NCBI RefSeq assembly: GCF_000321225.1
Contig: NW_004450661.1
Span: 81,591 to 145,590 of the forward strand
Source: Odobenus rosmarus divergens
Taxonomy: Eukaryota > Chordata > Mammalia > Carnivora > Odobenidae
Direction: 5' to 3'
DNA length: 64,000 nt
Shown here: positions 23,904 through 34,630 of the stretch, piece by piece
Position numbering within the stretch: position 1 is the first letter of the stretch
How the letters are laid out: each line of letters starts with the position of its first letter
Notes under the pieces: generated by a model
Seen by the model: the letters and a program-made list of their open reading frames with translations, nothing else
The model's database searches: none
Told to the model about the DNA's origin: nothing
Translations under genes and position numbers: made by a program

Positions 23904-24117
23904 TGGGCACCTGGGTGGTCCAGTCGGTTAAGCGTCTGCCTTTGGCTCAGGTCATGATCCAGGGGTCCTGGGATCGAGTCCCGTATCTGGATCCCTACTC
24001 AGGGGGGAGCCTGCTTCTCCCTCTCCCCTTGCTCCTTCTCCATGCTCATGCTCGCTCGCTCTCTCTCTCTCTGTCAAATAAATAAACAAAATCTTTAAAA
24101 ATATATAAATAAATAAA
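23904..24117 (+). mobile_element. CAN-SINE
   Basis: Head gggcacctgggtggtccag and a long A/T-rich tail. A perfect 13-bp target duplication, atgtaggcacact, lies at 23891-23903 and 24118-24130. Confidence 0.97.
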
Positions 24118-24130
24118 ATGTAGGCACACT

Positions 24131-24830
24131 AAACCCTAATTCAATTCAGTGAACACATATTGAATACTTACTATGTTCAAGACACTTTCCCCTGTCTCAG
24201 AGCTGACCTCTGAGGCTATTCAATGCCAACAACAGAATGTACAAAGTTACATAAGCCCTTCAAAGGATGCCTGTTGAAGTCTGACTTTTTACTGGGTTCT
24301 GCCAAAGCCCAGATGCAGTATTTCTGCAGAATCCTTCAAATGTCATTCCCTCGTGTCCCTGGCACACAGGAATTGTTTTAATTCAGAATCTTTGTTATTT
24401 ATTTAAGAATTTAAATAGGCTGGGGGAAATAATAATATTTTATTATCTCTCTTCTATTTTTTCCAAAACTCTACACTGCACAAAACATATTATAATTTCA
24501 ATTTGCCCTTACATGTCCCTCATGGATTGGTGACTATTTAATATCCTAGGGATTTCTAGTAGCTCAGCTCACCAGGAGCTGAGATTTTTCTCTGCAAAGT
24601 TTGATGTTATCTTTGTGTGCGTGTGTCTTTCTCTCTGGGTGGCTCAAACTTTTCTAAAAGGAAGTCAAACTGTCCTTTCTCTGCCTTATCCCCTTTACCC
24701 TAATCCATCTGTTATTATTCCCCTGGTTTCTCTGAGGACTAAATGTCCCCAACTTAATTTGGTTGAAACTAATGATATGGCAAAAAGAAAAAAGACGGAG
24801 AAAATGGCAGGGTGTAGATTGCCATTAGTC
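24131..24830. other. No gene recognised
   Basis: Unique-looking AT-rich sequence; no supportable gene. Confidence 0.4.
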
Positions 24831-25115
24831 CATATGTATATAATTGAAGATTTCAAGTGGGGGAAAGTTTGCTGCCACATTGTTCGAACGACTCTTCAGG
24901 GTGCAATTGCCAACCAGTTTTCAAAATTGCAGAGTGGGAAAGGAGCCGCCTGACATCAGGGAGGTGGGTAACCAGCTGCTGAGCCTCTTGCCAAGATTTA
25001 ATAATTATGATGAAAATGCAGTCACCTCATTGCAAGAGGCAAAGGCGATTTCCAGCACCCCAGCCCGCATCTCAGCTCTGTCTTTGCAGATCAGGGCCCA
25101 TTGTTCTCTCACTTA
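24831..25115. promoter_or_regulatory. Unique patch, candidate conserved non-coding element
   Basis: No repeat family is recognised. It holds an E-box (cagctgctg), a homeodomain-type taataattatga and ccattgttct (SOX-type). Two overlapping plus-strand frames of 112 and 90 codons run into it, but neither shows a domain. The call rests on composition only. Confidence 0.2.
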
Positions 25116-26284
25116 ATGTAACCATACCTTTCCGTTTTCCAAGTGCTTCTTAACTAATCCCTCTTTGTCATGCCGCTTGCGTCTTAGTCTTTGAAAAATG
25201 GAACACAATCCACAGTCGTAACATGGGCCCACTGTGAAGGTGGATGACACTCCAGGAACTGGAACACAGATTCATAAGAGATTTCAGGGCCGGAGGTAGG
25301 CAGTAGGTTTTATGAAAGTTCTCTAACCCCCAGGAGTTTGGATCAACAAAGACACAGGTCAAAAGTCGAACCACTGAATGTGATTGTTTTCCCGGAGAAG
25401 TAGATGTACTTTTAAAATCCGTGGCTGCAAGCCGTCTCTGTTTCTTTACCCCCAGAAATGACCCTCACCCCCAAATGTGGCTCTTTCGCTTCCAGAGCAT
25501 TTGGCCATTGACAAAGGTCTGTCCCATACAACATCTCCCTTTCCGATCTCTGTGCTGCAGGAAGGAAGCTTCTACGTACCAGGTGCATTCTGGAGCTCAG
25601 TCCCTGTGCTGGGTACTTAATCACACTACTTCCAAACATCTTTAAGGTATTTTATAAAAATGCAGCACACGTAAGATCAGCCAAAACAAAACTGAAACAA
25701 AAGAAAAAGGGGGGGAAAAAGGTAGGAATTTAAAATATAGTCAGGGATAACGCTAGAAATATTACCATACATTCCTGCTGTGGAAGTGACAGCTTTGGCT
25801 TCCAAGGTTGATGGCAGCCAATACAAAAACGGGAAACAATTTAATAACACCCATTGCAAAAAGGGAAGCAAAAGTTGTACAGTTCATAACATTCATCAGA
25901 TAAAAGCAAACCAGTGGCTTAGGAAAAACATGTCCATTCTTCTGACAAAAAAAAAAAAAAAAAAAGGGAATTCTCCTGGGGTGTCTTATAAACAGGTCAC
26001 TGTGTAGTGTATTGCATAAAGGGTGATATCATCCACAATATCCTTGAACAAGAACCAATTATAAGTAGAATTGGGTTTATTCTTGTTGAAATATAGGCTA
26101 ATACCACACCGTCAGAGCTAGGGAGAGGTGAGGCAGGCTCCTAGAGCAAAAATTTAAGGCACTCAATCTCAGGATTGGGTCAATGTATCCTGAAATTTTG
26201 TGCCCTAGGCACCCTCATTTCTCCCCTAGTCCCGTCCCTGTGATCACATCACTCAAAGTCATATTCAGTAGGAAGCATTCTCTA
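25116..26284. other. No gene recognised; poly(A) run
   Basis: Short domain-free frames. A poly(A) run of about 20 bases at 25948-25966 could be a retroposon tail, but the upstream sequence does not match a family I recognise. Confidence 0.4.
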
Positions 26285-26437
26285 AGGCAGTGGCTCCCAC
26301 AGGGGATCACTTTTCCTTCCAAGAGACAGTCAACAAAATCTGGAGACGTTGTCACTACTAGGCAGGTGGTACAGGCATCTTGTGGATGGAGGCCAGAGAT
26401 GCTGCTGAACATCCTACAAGGCACAGGACAGCCACTG
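26285..26437 (+). mobile_element. hAT-Charlie MITE (MER20-like)
   Basis: 'aaggcagtggctcccac', 'tctggagacgttgtcac', 'tggaggccagagatgctgc' and 'acatcctacaaggcacagg' follow a common mammalian hAT MITE consensus. The subfamily name is tentative. Confidence 0.65.
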
Positions 26438-27500
26438 TGATGCTTAATTGTATGTGTCACCTTGACTGGCCACAGGATGCCCAGATTAAACATTATTTCT
26501 GGATGTGTCTGTGCGGTTGTTTCTGGGTGAAACTGGCATTTGAAGCACTGGACTCAGTAAACTAAATTGCCCTGCCCAGCATGGCGACCATCACTCTATC
26601 CCCTGAGGGTCTGGACAGAGCAAAAGGTGGAGGAAAGAGGAATCCGACCCCTTTTTTTCCTGCCTCGCTGTTGAGCTGGGACATCTCATCTTATTCTCTC
26701 TTGTGTTTGGCCTGAGATTTTTACCATTTGTTCCCCTGGTTCTCGGGCCTTTGAACTTGGATTGGAATGACACATCGGCTCTTCTGGATCTCCACTGGCA
26801 GAGAGCAGATTGTGGAACTTGTTAGCCACCAATCACAGGAGCCAAGTTCTCATAGAAATATTGTTTCTCGGGAGAACTTGCCTAATGCAGCCCCCCACAA
26901 AAAAATAAGGTCATCAGTGCCCAGGCTGAGACAACTCTGCTCTCAGGAGAGCCATACTTCTTATGTAAACAACGCCCTGCTCATGTGGCAGCTTGTTCTA
27001 CCAGAAGATTCCCATTCTTAGCCCCGAGGTAAACTGATGAGCCTGGCCACTGTGATGACCCCAGTATCACCCAAAGCCTGCTTTCTCTTCCACGTGGACA
27101 ACTGGGATGATCTTCGGATCATCTGGGGCAGACACTTCGGACTGCCAAGCGACTCTGCTCAGAAAACTCCTATCTGACCTTGGAATCAAAGAGTTCTCTT
27201 GATTCAGACCAATCACGTTGTCCCACTGCTCTTTGTCAGTGATTGACCTAAGTATGAGCACTTTCCCAATGAAATATAAAGGAAGTCTGCTGGGGAGCTT
27301 CTGGGAAAGACTTTGATTTCTGATTAAAGGGACAGACAAGACTAGTTGACTCATTTTCCTTCTTTCCTGACTTGAATGTGGCTGCAATGTCCAGAGCTGT
27401 GGTAACCATCTTGTCCCCATGAGGCGATAAGAGAGAGCAAGGTAAGACAGGGAGCAAAGAGGAGAGGATGGGGGGAGACACCCTTGCCACACTGTGTTTT
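26438..27500. mobile_element. Ancient interspersed repeats, families not named
   Basis: 26438-26850 opens 'gatgcttaattgtatgtgtc' with 'cttgactggccacagg' and later 'gagctgggacatc', a pattern I recognise as a dispersed mammalian repeat (LTR-like) but cannot name. 27130-27450, with 'ctgctggggagcttctggg' and 'gtggtaaccatcttg', looks like another, in reverse. A 184-codon minus-strand frame at 27067-27621 spans it and is not a credible gene. Confidence 0.4.
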
Positions 27501-27514
27501 GGAGCTTGCTATTC

Positions 27515-27825
27515 CCTTTGATGGGAATGCACCCCCTCCTGCCTTCATGTGGATAATTCCTGGTCAGACTCGACATCTCAGCTTCAGGAGAGCCTCCCCT
27601 GACCTCTCTGACTCTGTCCAAACTTGTTCTAAGTTTCGAGCGTCATGGAAGCCTCCCTCACAGCGTTTGCCACAGCTGCAATTTTCCATTTCTTTGTGAT
27701 ATGATTTGGTTGTGTTTCGTCTTCCCGACTAGACTCCAAGCTACAGGGTGACTAAAACCATCACAGTATCTCCAGTTTTTTGACGTTTAGATGCTCAATA
27801 AGCAATTTTCTTTTCTTTGTTTTTG
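27515..27825 (+). mobile_element. LINE-2 relic
   Basis: 'gagagcctcccctgacc', 'agactccaagctacagggtg' and the terminal 'agatgctcaataagcaa' follow the L2 3' end. Confidence 0.65.
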
Positions 27826-28235
27826 AATGAAAGAGGCTTAAAACATCTGGAATCTAGAATGTCTTCAATCTTTCATGCAATCTCCCTGGAAGATTATTTT
27901 GTGCAACAGAATGATAAATAATGAGTGCGTATGAGCTCAAGATTGTACTTCCTGGAAAATGCCTAGAATCCAGGTATTCCGTGTGGCCAGTGGAATATAA
28001 ACCCCACGACGTGAGAGATCACTGAGCTAGAGCAGCTGGGACCAATTTCCTTTCTGAGAGCTGAGGGAGAATACTTAAAAGGGAATCCTTCTACCTGCCA
28101 TCAGAGGGGAGCTGAGGGAGGATGACAGGCAGGGTCCAAATTCTCAGCAGGAAGTCATTTTGCGTGCTTCATTAAACAGGCTAATGGTGAAGCTCTAGAG
28201 TCACACGATGGCTAAAAATCCAAGCTCGACATAGA
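27826..28235. other. No gene recognised
   Basis: Unique-looking sequence without a supportable gene. Confidence 0.4.
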
Positions 28236-28385
28236 GAATTTTATTTAAGCATCACAATGATAATGTATTCATATGAGATAGGTCTGATTATCTCCATTTT
28301 ATAGAAGAGTAGACTCTGCTGATAAGACAAAGCGGCAGCATTGGAACCCAGGCTTGTCTCACTCTCCGTTTCCTCTTTCCTCTCT
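28236..28385 (+). mobile_element. MIR element
   Basis: 'atctccattttatagaag' and 'cagcattggaacccaggc' are MIR core and 3' phrases. Confidence 0.75.
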
Positions 28386-28535
28386 ACCATGGGCTTTCAA
28401 ACTGGGCTGACATTGTGACCACCTGGTGAACTTTGGGTTCCATTTTCAAAACTTCTAATGCAATTTTTTATGGATTTTAAAAGCTCTATGGGTGATCCTC
28501 GTGTGCAGCCAAGGTTGAGAACCCCTACTCTAGCT
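28386..28535. mobile_element. hAT-Charlie MITE-like relic
   Basis: 'caaactgggctgacattg' at one end and 'cagccaaggttgagaacccc' at the other form decayed inverted ends of a hAT MITE. Subfamily not assigned. Confidence 0.5.
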
Positions 28536-28559
28536 CATCTTAGAGCAGATTACTAGGCT

Positions 28560-29013
28560 CAGAGTGGGTTCAATAATGGCCCCTAAAATGACATGTCCGA
28601 GTCTTAGCCCTCAAACTTGAGAACGTGACCTTATTTGGAAAATGCATTTTTGCAGATGTAATTAAGTTAAGGGTATTGAGATGAGATCGTCCTGACTTTA
28701 GGGTGGGCTCTTAATCCAATGACAGATGTCTTTATAAGAGAAAGGGAATGGGAGATTTGAGACAGAGACACAGTAGGGAAGGCCCTGTGAAGATGGAGGC
28801 AGATATGGAGTTACACCCCCACGGCCCGAGGAACATCAGCAGCCCAGAAGTTGGAAGAAGCCAGGAGTCTCCCCTAGAGCCTTTGGAGGCAACACGGCCC
28901 TGCTGACACCTTGATTTCAGCCTTCTGGCCTCCAGGACAATGAGAAAATAAATTTCTGTTTTCAGCCACTAAATATGTGGCAGTTTGTTCCCCAAAACCG
29001 GGAAAAATAATAC
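28560..29013 (+). mobile_element. MLT1-type LTR (ERVL-MaLR)
   Basis: The LTR order is clear: 'caataatggcccctaaaatg', 'gcagatgtaattaagttaag', 'gggtgggctcttaatcc', 'tttataagagaaaggg', 'acaccttgatttcagcc', 'gcctccaggacaatgaga', 'aaataaatttctg'. It is old and non-coding. Confidence 0.82.
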
Positions 29014-29140
29014 CAGGCCCCACTTAAGGATTCCTCAGTCACTAGGTTTCCATAGGGCCTAAAAGTTTGCATTTCTGATGAGTCACCAGGTGATGCTGAT
29101 GCTGCTGGTCCGGGGACCACACCCTGAGAACCATCAGTCT
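29014..29140 (-). mobile_element. MER5-type MITE, antisense
   Basis: 'ccaggtgatgctgatgctg' and 'ggtccggggaccacac' are the reversed MER5 end. Confidence 0.8.
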
Positions 29141-29739
29141 ATCAGGCAGCCCTTGCTCACCTGCTCAGCTTTCTCAGCCCCTCTGTGGAAACTTTCCAGA
29201 GAGGGGTGTGTGAGGAATAACTAAAGGAAAGGAGAAATGTGGAGGCCCTCCAGATTTCCGTTGTCATTGTTATTAATTTCTGAAAGTGAACCAGCACTTA
29301 AATGTGGAACACTTTTCTTTCCCCTTCACAATCACCACAAGAATTATGTAAGTAAAGATGTAATGGGCAAGACACCAGGAGAAGCCCTGCAACTCCCAGC
29401 CCCCAAACCTGTATCTCTATGAGTTTGCACTCACTCCTGCCTGTCTCTTGGTTGGTAGCAGAGAATGAGATGCCCCTTCTGCACAGAGTACTTACCTCCT
29501 ACTATCATGGGGATCCTGCTGACTCTTGCCAGCCTCAGAGATGTTCCATGAAAATCCAGTATCTCATCTTCTGTGGTTCTTACACAATTCCATTAATAGA
29601 GACTCAGGACTTTAATCTCTTTTAAAAAGACTTTTTGTTAGCCCTGGGTCCTTCTTCAGATGCCACCATAGTTCCTCAGCCCTTTGCAGGCACATTGAGT
29701 GGTAAGGTGCGCTTTTATTTTATTTCTTCTTCCTGCCCA
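29141..29739. other. No gene recognised
   Basis: Short domain-free frames (61 and 68 codons) only. Confidence 0.4.
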
Positions 29740-30027
29740 CTCCCCTAACTGCGATGAGCTGCACAGCACCTCCCTATGCACGTTTTTTTCACACTTTGTG
29801 GTTAGCCTTCCTTTTCCTACTCTTTAAATCCTGGTGGTTCTCAATTGTCTTTTCCGGTCCTTCTACTCTCACAACACATTGTTCCTGGATTATTCATCTA
29901 CTTAAAAGATTTTGTGACCACCTCTTTGCTGAGGAATCCCTGACCTTTATTTCTAGCTCAGATCTCTGCCTCAGCTCTGGACTTTATTTTCCATTTGTTT
30001 ACTTCCCTTGGGCGCTTGTCAATCAAA
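29740..30027 (+). mobile_element. Probable LINE-2 relic
   Basis: 'ctagctcagatctctgcctc' with 'agctctggac' follows an L2 3' block. A CAN-SINE is inserted just after it. Divergence is high, so the call is moderate. Confidence 0.45.
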
Positions 30028-30039
30028 AATTCCAAACAG

Positions 30040-30192
30040 GGGCACCTGGGTGGCTCAGTCAGTTCAGCATCTGCCTTTGGCTCGGGTCGTGATCTTCAGG
30101 TCCTGGGATCAAGCCCCATGTTGGGCTCCCTCCTCAGCAGGGAGTCCGCTTCTCCCTCTCCCTCTGCCCTTGCATGCTCTCTCATGCTCCCA

Positions 30193-30231
<39 letters not shown>

Positions 30232-30233
30232 AC
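30040..30233 (+). mobile_element. CAN-SINE
   Basis: Head ggggcacctgggtggctcag (starting one base earlier) and a perfect (AAAT)n tail of about 10 units at 30193-30232. A 12-bp target duplication with one mismatch (aattccaaacag / aattccatacag) lies at 30028-30039 and 30234-30245. Confidence 0.96.
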
Positions 30234-30365
30234 AATTCCATACAGCCTTTCCCTCCTCTCTCCTAGTCTGGTGATCAAACAATAGACTTATAAATAACCC
30301 TTTAGTCAAAAGAAAAAAGAAGTCATAAGGGAAATTAGAAAATATTTTTAAGTGAATGATAAAAA

Positions 30366-30580
30366 TAAATAATACCATCTTAACTATAGAGAACAAACAG
30401 AGGGTTACCAGAGGGGAAGCGGGTGGGGGGATGGGTAAAACAGGGGAAGGGGAGTAAGAGTACATGTATCAGGACGAGCACTGAGAAATGTATAGAATTG
30501 TTGAATTACTGTATGGTACACCTGAAACTAATATAACACTGTATGTTAAGGATACTGGAATTAAAATAAAATAAAATAAC
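30366..30580 (+). mobile_element. 5'-truncated L1 3' end inserted in the older L1
   Basis: 'gagaacaaacagagggttac', 'gtggggggatgggtaaa', 'ggtacacctgaaactaatat' and a tail of (AAAAT)n units form a typical carnivore L1 3' UTR end. It splits the ORF2 order of the surrounding relic. Target duplication is not clear because both sides are A/T-rich. Confidence 0.72.
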
Positions 30581-30825
30581 CTAAAATTCATGAAGTACAG
30601 CCAAAGTCAATCTTAAAAGGAACTTTATTGCTTTAAATGTATACACTAGAAAAGAAGAAAGGCTGAAAATTAATTCTTTAAGTACTTAAGTACTTTCTTA
30701 GGAATCTAGACAAAATGACAGTAAATTAAACCAAAGAAAGGAGATAGAAATAACAGAGCACAAATTTTAAAAATATAAAACAAATACACAGTAAAGAAAA
30801 TCAGCAAAGCCAGGTTTGTTCTTTG

Positions 30826-31936
30826 GTTTATTGAAGCGTGGTTGACAGACGATACTATATTAGTTTCAGATGTACAACATACTGATTCAACAATGTCATA
30901 CATTATGAAATGCTCACCACGATAAGTGTAGTCACTGTACAAAGTTATAACAATATTATTGACTATATTCCCTATGCTGTACTTTTTATTTCTGAGCCGT
31001 ATTTATTTTGTAACTGGAAGTCCATGCCTCTTAATCGCCTTCACCTACTTCTGCCCTTCCCCCCACCTTTCTCCCCTCTGGCAACCGCTACTCTGTATTT
31101 ATGAGTCTATGTCTGGTTTATTTGTTTGTTTTGTTTTTTAGATTCTACATATGAATGAAATCATATTGTATCTGTCTTTTTCTGTCTGACTTACTTCAGT
31201 TAGCATAATACCCTCTAGGTCCATTCATGTTGTCACAAATGGCAAGACTTGTTCTTGTCTATGGCTGAGTAATATTCCGTTGTATGTATATACACCATTT
31301 CTTTCTTAGCCATGTGTCTATCAACAGACACTAAGGTTGCTTCCATATCTTGGCTATTGTAAATAATGTTCCAGTAAACATAGAAATGCATATATCTCTT
31401 TGAATTAGTGTTTGTGTTTTCTCCAGGTGACTACCCAGAAGTGGAGTTACTGGGTCATATGACAATTCTATTTTTGAGTTTTTGAGGAGCTTCCATACTG
31501 TTTTCCATCATAGCTGCCCCAATTTACATTCCCACCAGCTGTGCACAAGGATTCTCTTCTCTCCGCCTCCTCACCAACACTTGTTATTTCTTTTTTTTTT
31601 TTTTAAGATTTTATTTATTTATTTTAGAGACAGAGCATGGTGGAGGGTGGTCAGAGGGGGAAGCAGATACCCCGCTGAGCAGGGAGCCCTACGTGGGACT
31701 CGATCCCAGGTCTCCAGGATCATGACCTGAGCCAAAGGCCGCCACCCAACCAACTGAGCCACCCAGGTGCCCCAACACTTGTTATTTCTTATCCATTCTG
31801 ATTGGTGTGAGGTGAAATATTATTTGTGGTTTTGATTTGCCTTTGCCTAATGATTAGTGATATTGAACATCTGTACATGTGTCCTTTGGCCATCTGTATG
31901 TTTTCTTTGGGAAAAAAATGCCTTGTCAGGACAAAC
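30826..31936 (-). mobile_element. L1 3' end, antisense, inserted in the older L1
   Basis: The plus strand begins with the reversed tail and 3' UTR ('ttagtttcagatgtacaaca'), continues through the reversed ORF2 end ('gctgagtaatattccgttg', 'gtggagttactgggtcat', 'catattgaac'-type blocks) and stops at 31936. The 11 bases tttgttctttg flank it at 30815-30825 and 31937-31947, and across them the older L1 resumes. It carries a CAN-SINE at 31593-31773. Confidence 0.85.
31593..31773 (-). mobile_element. CAN-SINE, antisense, inside an L1
   Basis: Poly(T), reversed tail, body and reversed head (gagccacccaggtgcccc). A perfect 17-bp target duplication of L1 sequence, aacacttgttatttctt, lies at 31576-31592 and 31774-31790. 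Confidence 0.97.
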
Positions 31937-32290
31937 TTTGTTCTTTGAGAAGACAAATAACACTTGGAAAATTTCTAATAAAGACTGATTAAAATCTTTA
32001 AAAGTACAAGTTACTAATAACAAGAAAGAAAAAGGGGATATCACTACCAGTTCAACAGATGATATTATGAACAATTATCTGACATAAATATATGAATAAA
32101 AAATGAACATATTTGTAAAAAATGTCTTATCAAAGGTAATCCCAAAAGAAATAGAAAACCTGAAAAATTCTGCATTTATAGGGGAAAGTGAATTCATAAT
32201 TAAAACCTCCTTATGTAAGAAATATCCAGGCTTGGTGCCTCAACCAATAAATTCCTCCAAACCTTTATAAACAAAATTATTATTGATCAA

Positions 32291-33640
32291 GGCAAACAAG
32301 AAAGAATTCTCAGAGAAGATGCTTCTTCAGCTTAGTTTAAAGAAATTGACTTAGGTGGATGGAAGATGGGAAGTGGGAAGTTACTCAAAAAAGAGGAAAT
32401 CAGTAGGTGTAAGAGTACATAGCTGAGAAATGGTGTGTGAGGCAGGGGACACGTATTTGCTGAGTAGTGAGAGATGAATCTTACTAAATGGGAGAAACCG
32501 GATTGCAGAACTCCTCTGGGGTAGATTTTTGGAGGCCAGTTGTTAGAGAGCTGAAATGGTAGAAGGAGGAATGTTAATTTGAACTGATAAGTAAGAGCAA
32601 ATCCCTGAGATTCATCATCTGAGTAACCAAAGGAAAGCAGAATGTGGGATGAATATTTTTGGAAGCTGTATGTGGGATGGATTTGGAGAGCCAAGGAGAG
32701 GAGGGTGAGGTGTTCAGAGATGGTTGCAGGAATTGAGACATGAGGTACAGAGATCCTGGCCTGAGGCGGTCACTGGGAACAGAGAAGTTTGAATCTATCG
32801 GGTTATCCAAAAAGAAGGAAGAGACCAAGGAAATAGAAAGGCAGACAATAGGGGAGGCTGAGGAAGAAAGGGAAAGGCGGAGGGGCTGGGAAGGAAAGGG
32901 GAGGGGGAGAAGAAGGGGAGTTGCGGGGAGATGGTCCAGCCCCCGGAATGAAGGTGTGTCTCCATTACACCCTGATGGCTCCTCTCCAGCTGATTAGCCA
33001 TCCCAAGATCATTCTAAATATTTGTATTTTATCTGCACAAGCTGGTGAAGCCCCTGCCTCTGTATAAATTTCTCTCTTTTTCTCTATCCTATCACTGCCA
33101 TCCAAGCTAAAACAAAAGACATCTGTAGGGCATTCTGCTAAGTCTGCTGTGACCTTGTTATTGCTGATTTGCCTGAGTAGGTTTGGGACAGATTTTCCAA
33201 AATGAAGCACAGTTCTGTGTATAATAAATGCATGCACAGATATCTTTATGACTCTGTGAATTGTTTTTTTTTTCTAATCCAATAAATATTATGCAAAGGT
33301 CAGGGTCAGAGGGAGCAGGAGTCTCCTCGCCAGCAGAATGCAAACACCTGCACAATGAAGCCAGAAAAAGGCAAAAGGAGCGCTAATGGTCTTCATTTTT
33401 TATATCTGCATCTCTTCACTAATGCTCACATTTTGTAAAACGGAAGTTCAAGACAACTTTTTCAATTTATGAGCAATAAGGAGCAAATGGGGAAGATCAT
33501 TCATGAAAATGAGGTAGTTTTCCAATTATCAGCGACATTCATCTTTAAACCCCCAAAAGCATGGTTTTCCAGAAATGTTGCAGTCAATGTGAAAATGTAA
33601 CTATTGATTTTACTTTTATGGCAACACTGTAAGGAAGAAC
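32291..33640. other. No gene recognised; purine-rich tract
   Basis: No supportable gene. About 32860-32935 is strongly purine-rich (aggaagaaaggg, gggagggggagaag). The 120-codon minus-strand frame at 32332-32694 has no domain and overlaps other frames. Confidence 0.4.
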
Positions 33641-33990
33641 TTTAGAAACTCAGCATCAGAAAAGGTTTTAGAGATCAGTTTCATCAATCCATTCATTTTG
33701 ACAAATGATTCCCAGGCGGGTTCAGTGACTTGCCCAGGTCACTCCTGCAAGGCCACATATAAAAGTAATAAAAGTAATATTAATAGTAAATAACTACTGA
33801 GGGCTAACTACGTGCCAAGCATTGTTCCAGAAATTTTGCAAGCATTAATTTGTTTCATCCTACCTAAAATGATAATATATTTAGGAATTTCATAGATAAG
33901 AAAATTGAGGCACAAGGTGAAGTCACCTGTCAAGGGTTACATGCTCATTTGAGATAGAACCAGAACTCAACACAGGCACTCTGACTTCAG
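33641..33990 (+). mobile_element. MIR elements, two adjacent
   Basis: About 33641-33765: 'cagtgacttgcccaggtca' is a MIR core phrase. About 33775-33990: 'actacgtgccaagcattg', 'aaaattgaggcacaagg', 'agaaccagaactcaa' follow a full MIR order. Confidence 0.75.
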
Positions 33991-34077
33991 AGCATGTATA
34001 GGATGCTCATACATTTTGTGTGATGGAGTAAGAAGAGAAAGACTTTTCAGTGCCTCTGTTTAGGATGAAGATGATTT

Positions 34078-34093
34078 GCGGGGGGGGGGGGGC
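34078..34093. repeat. Poly(G) run
   Basis: A run of about 13 G following 'gatttgc'. It is a likely site of sequencing length error. Confidence 0.85.
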
Positions 34094-34400
34094 ACACAGA
34101 AGAAATGAAGTAAAGTACAGACGGTATTGCCAGTGGCATCCAAGAGAGATGATTATTTCTAGTCCATTCTCTTGAGATGTTTATTACTAACAGCGCACAT
34201 ACATGTGACTCTACTTTCCAGAATTGCTCCTTATACCAGAAAGAAAACCAAGAAGAGGTTGTTTCAATTACAGTGATTATGGCTAAAAGGCTCTCTTTCT
34301 CCTTTCCAGACATTTAAGAAAAAAAAGAAAGAAAATCTAAATCAAGACACATACCAGCAAAGAACTACAGCTGTCTTTTTATTTAAAAAAATTTTTTTTA

Positions 34401-34620
34401 GGGGCGCCTGGGTGGCTCAGTTGGTTAAGCATCTGCGTCTGGCTCAAGTCATGATCCCAGGGTCCTGGGATCAAACCCGCATCGGGCTCCCTGCTTAGTG
34501 GGGAGTCTGCTTTTCCCTCTCCCTCTGCCCCTCCCCCTGCTCGTGCCCTCTCTCTCTTTCCTCTCTCTCTCAAATAATAAAATAATAAAATAAATAAATG
34601 AACAAACACACAACCAAATA
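34401..34620 (+). mobile_element. CAN-SINE
   Basis: Canonical head ggggcgcctgggtggctcag, body and a long A/T-rich tail. The 10 bases atttttttta flank it at 34391-34400 and 34621-34630. Confidence 0.95.
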
Positions 34621-34630
34621 ATTTTTTTTA

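Larger units (their letters stand above)
30285..32290 (+). mobile_element. Old L1 ORF2 relic, plus strand, interrupted twice
   Basis: Three pieces keep L1 ORF2 order: about 30285-30365 ('gggaaattagaaaatattt'), about 30581-30825 ('actagaaaagaagaaagg', 'aaagaaaggagatagaaata') and 31937-32290 ('aaatagaaaacctgaaaaat'). The gaps hold other L1 fragments. No open reading frame survives. Confidence 0.75.

Noticed and set aside
27067..27621. 184-codon minus-strand frame
   Set aside because: It overlaps decayed repeats, has no domain, and competing frames of similar quality exist on the same stretch.
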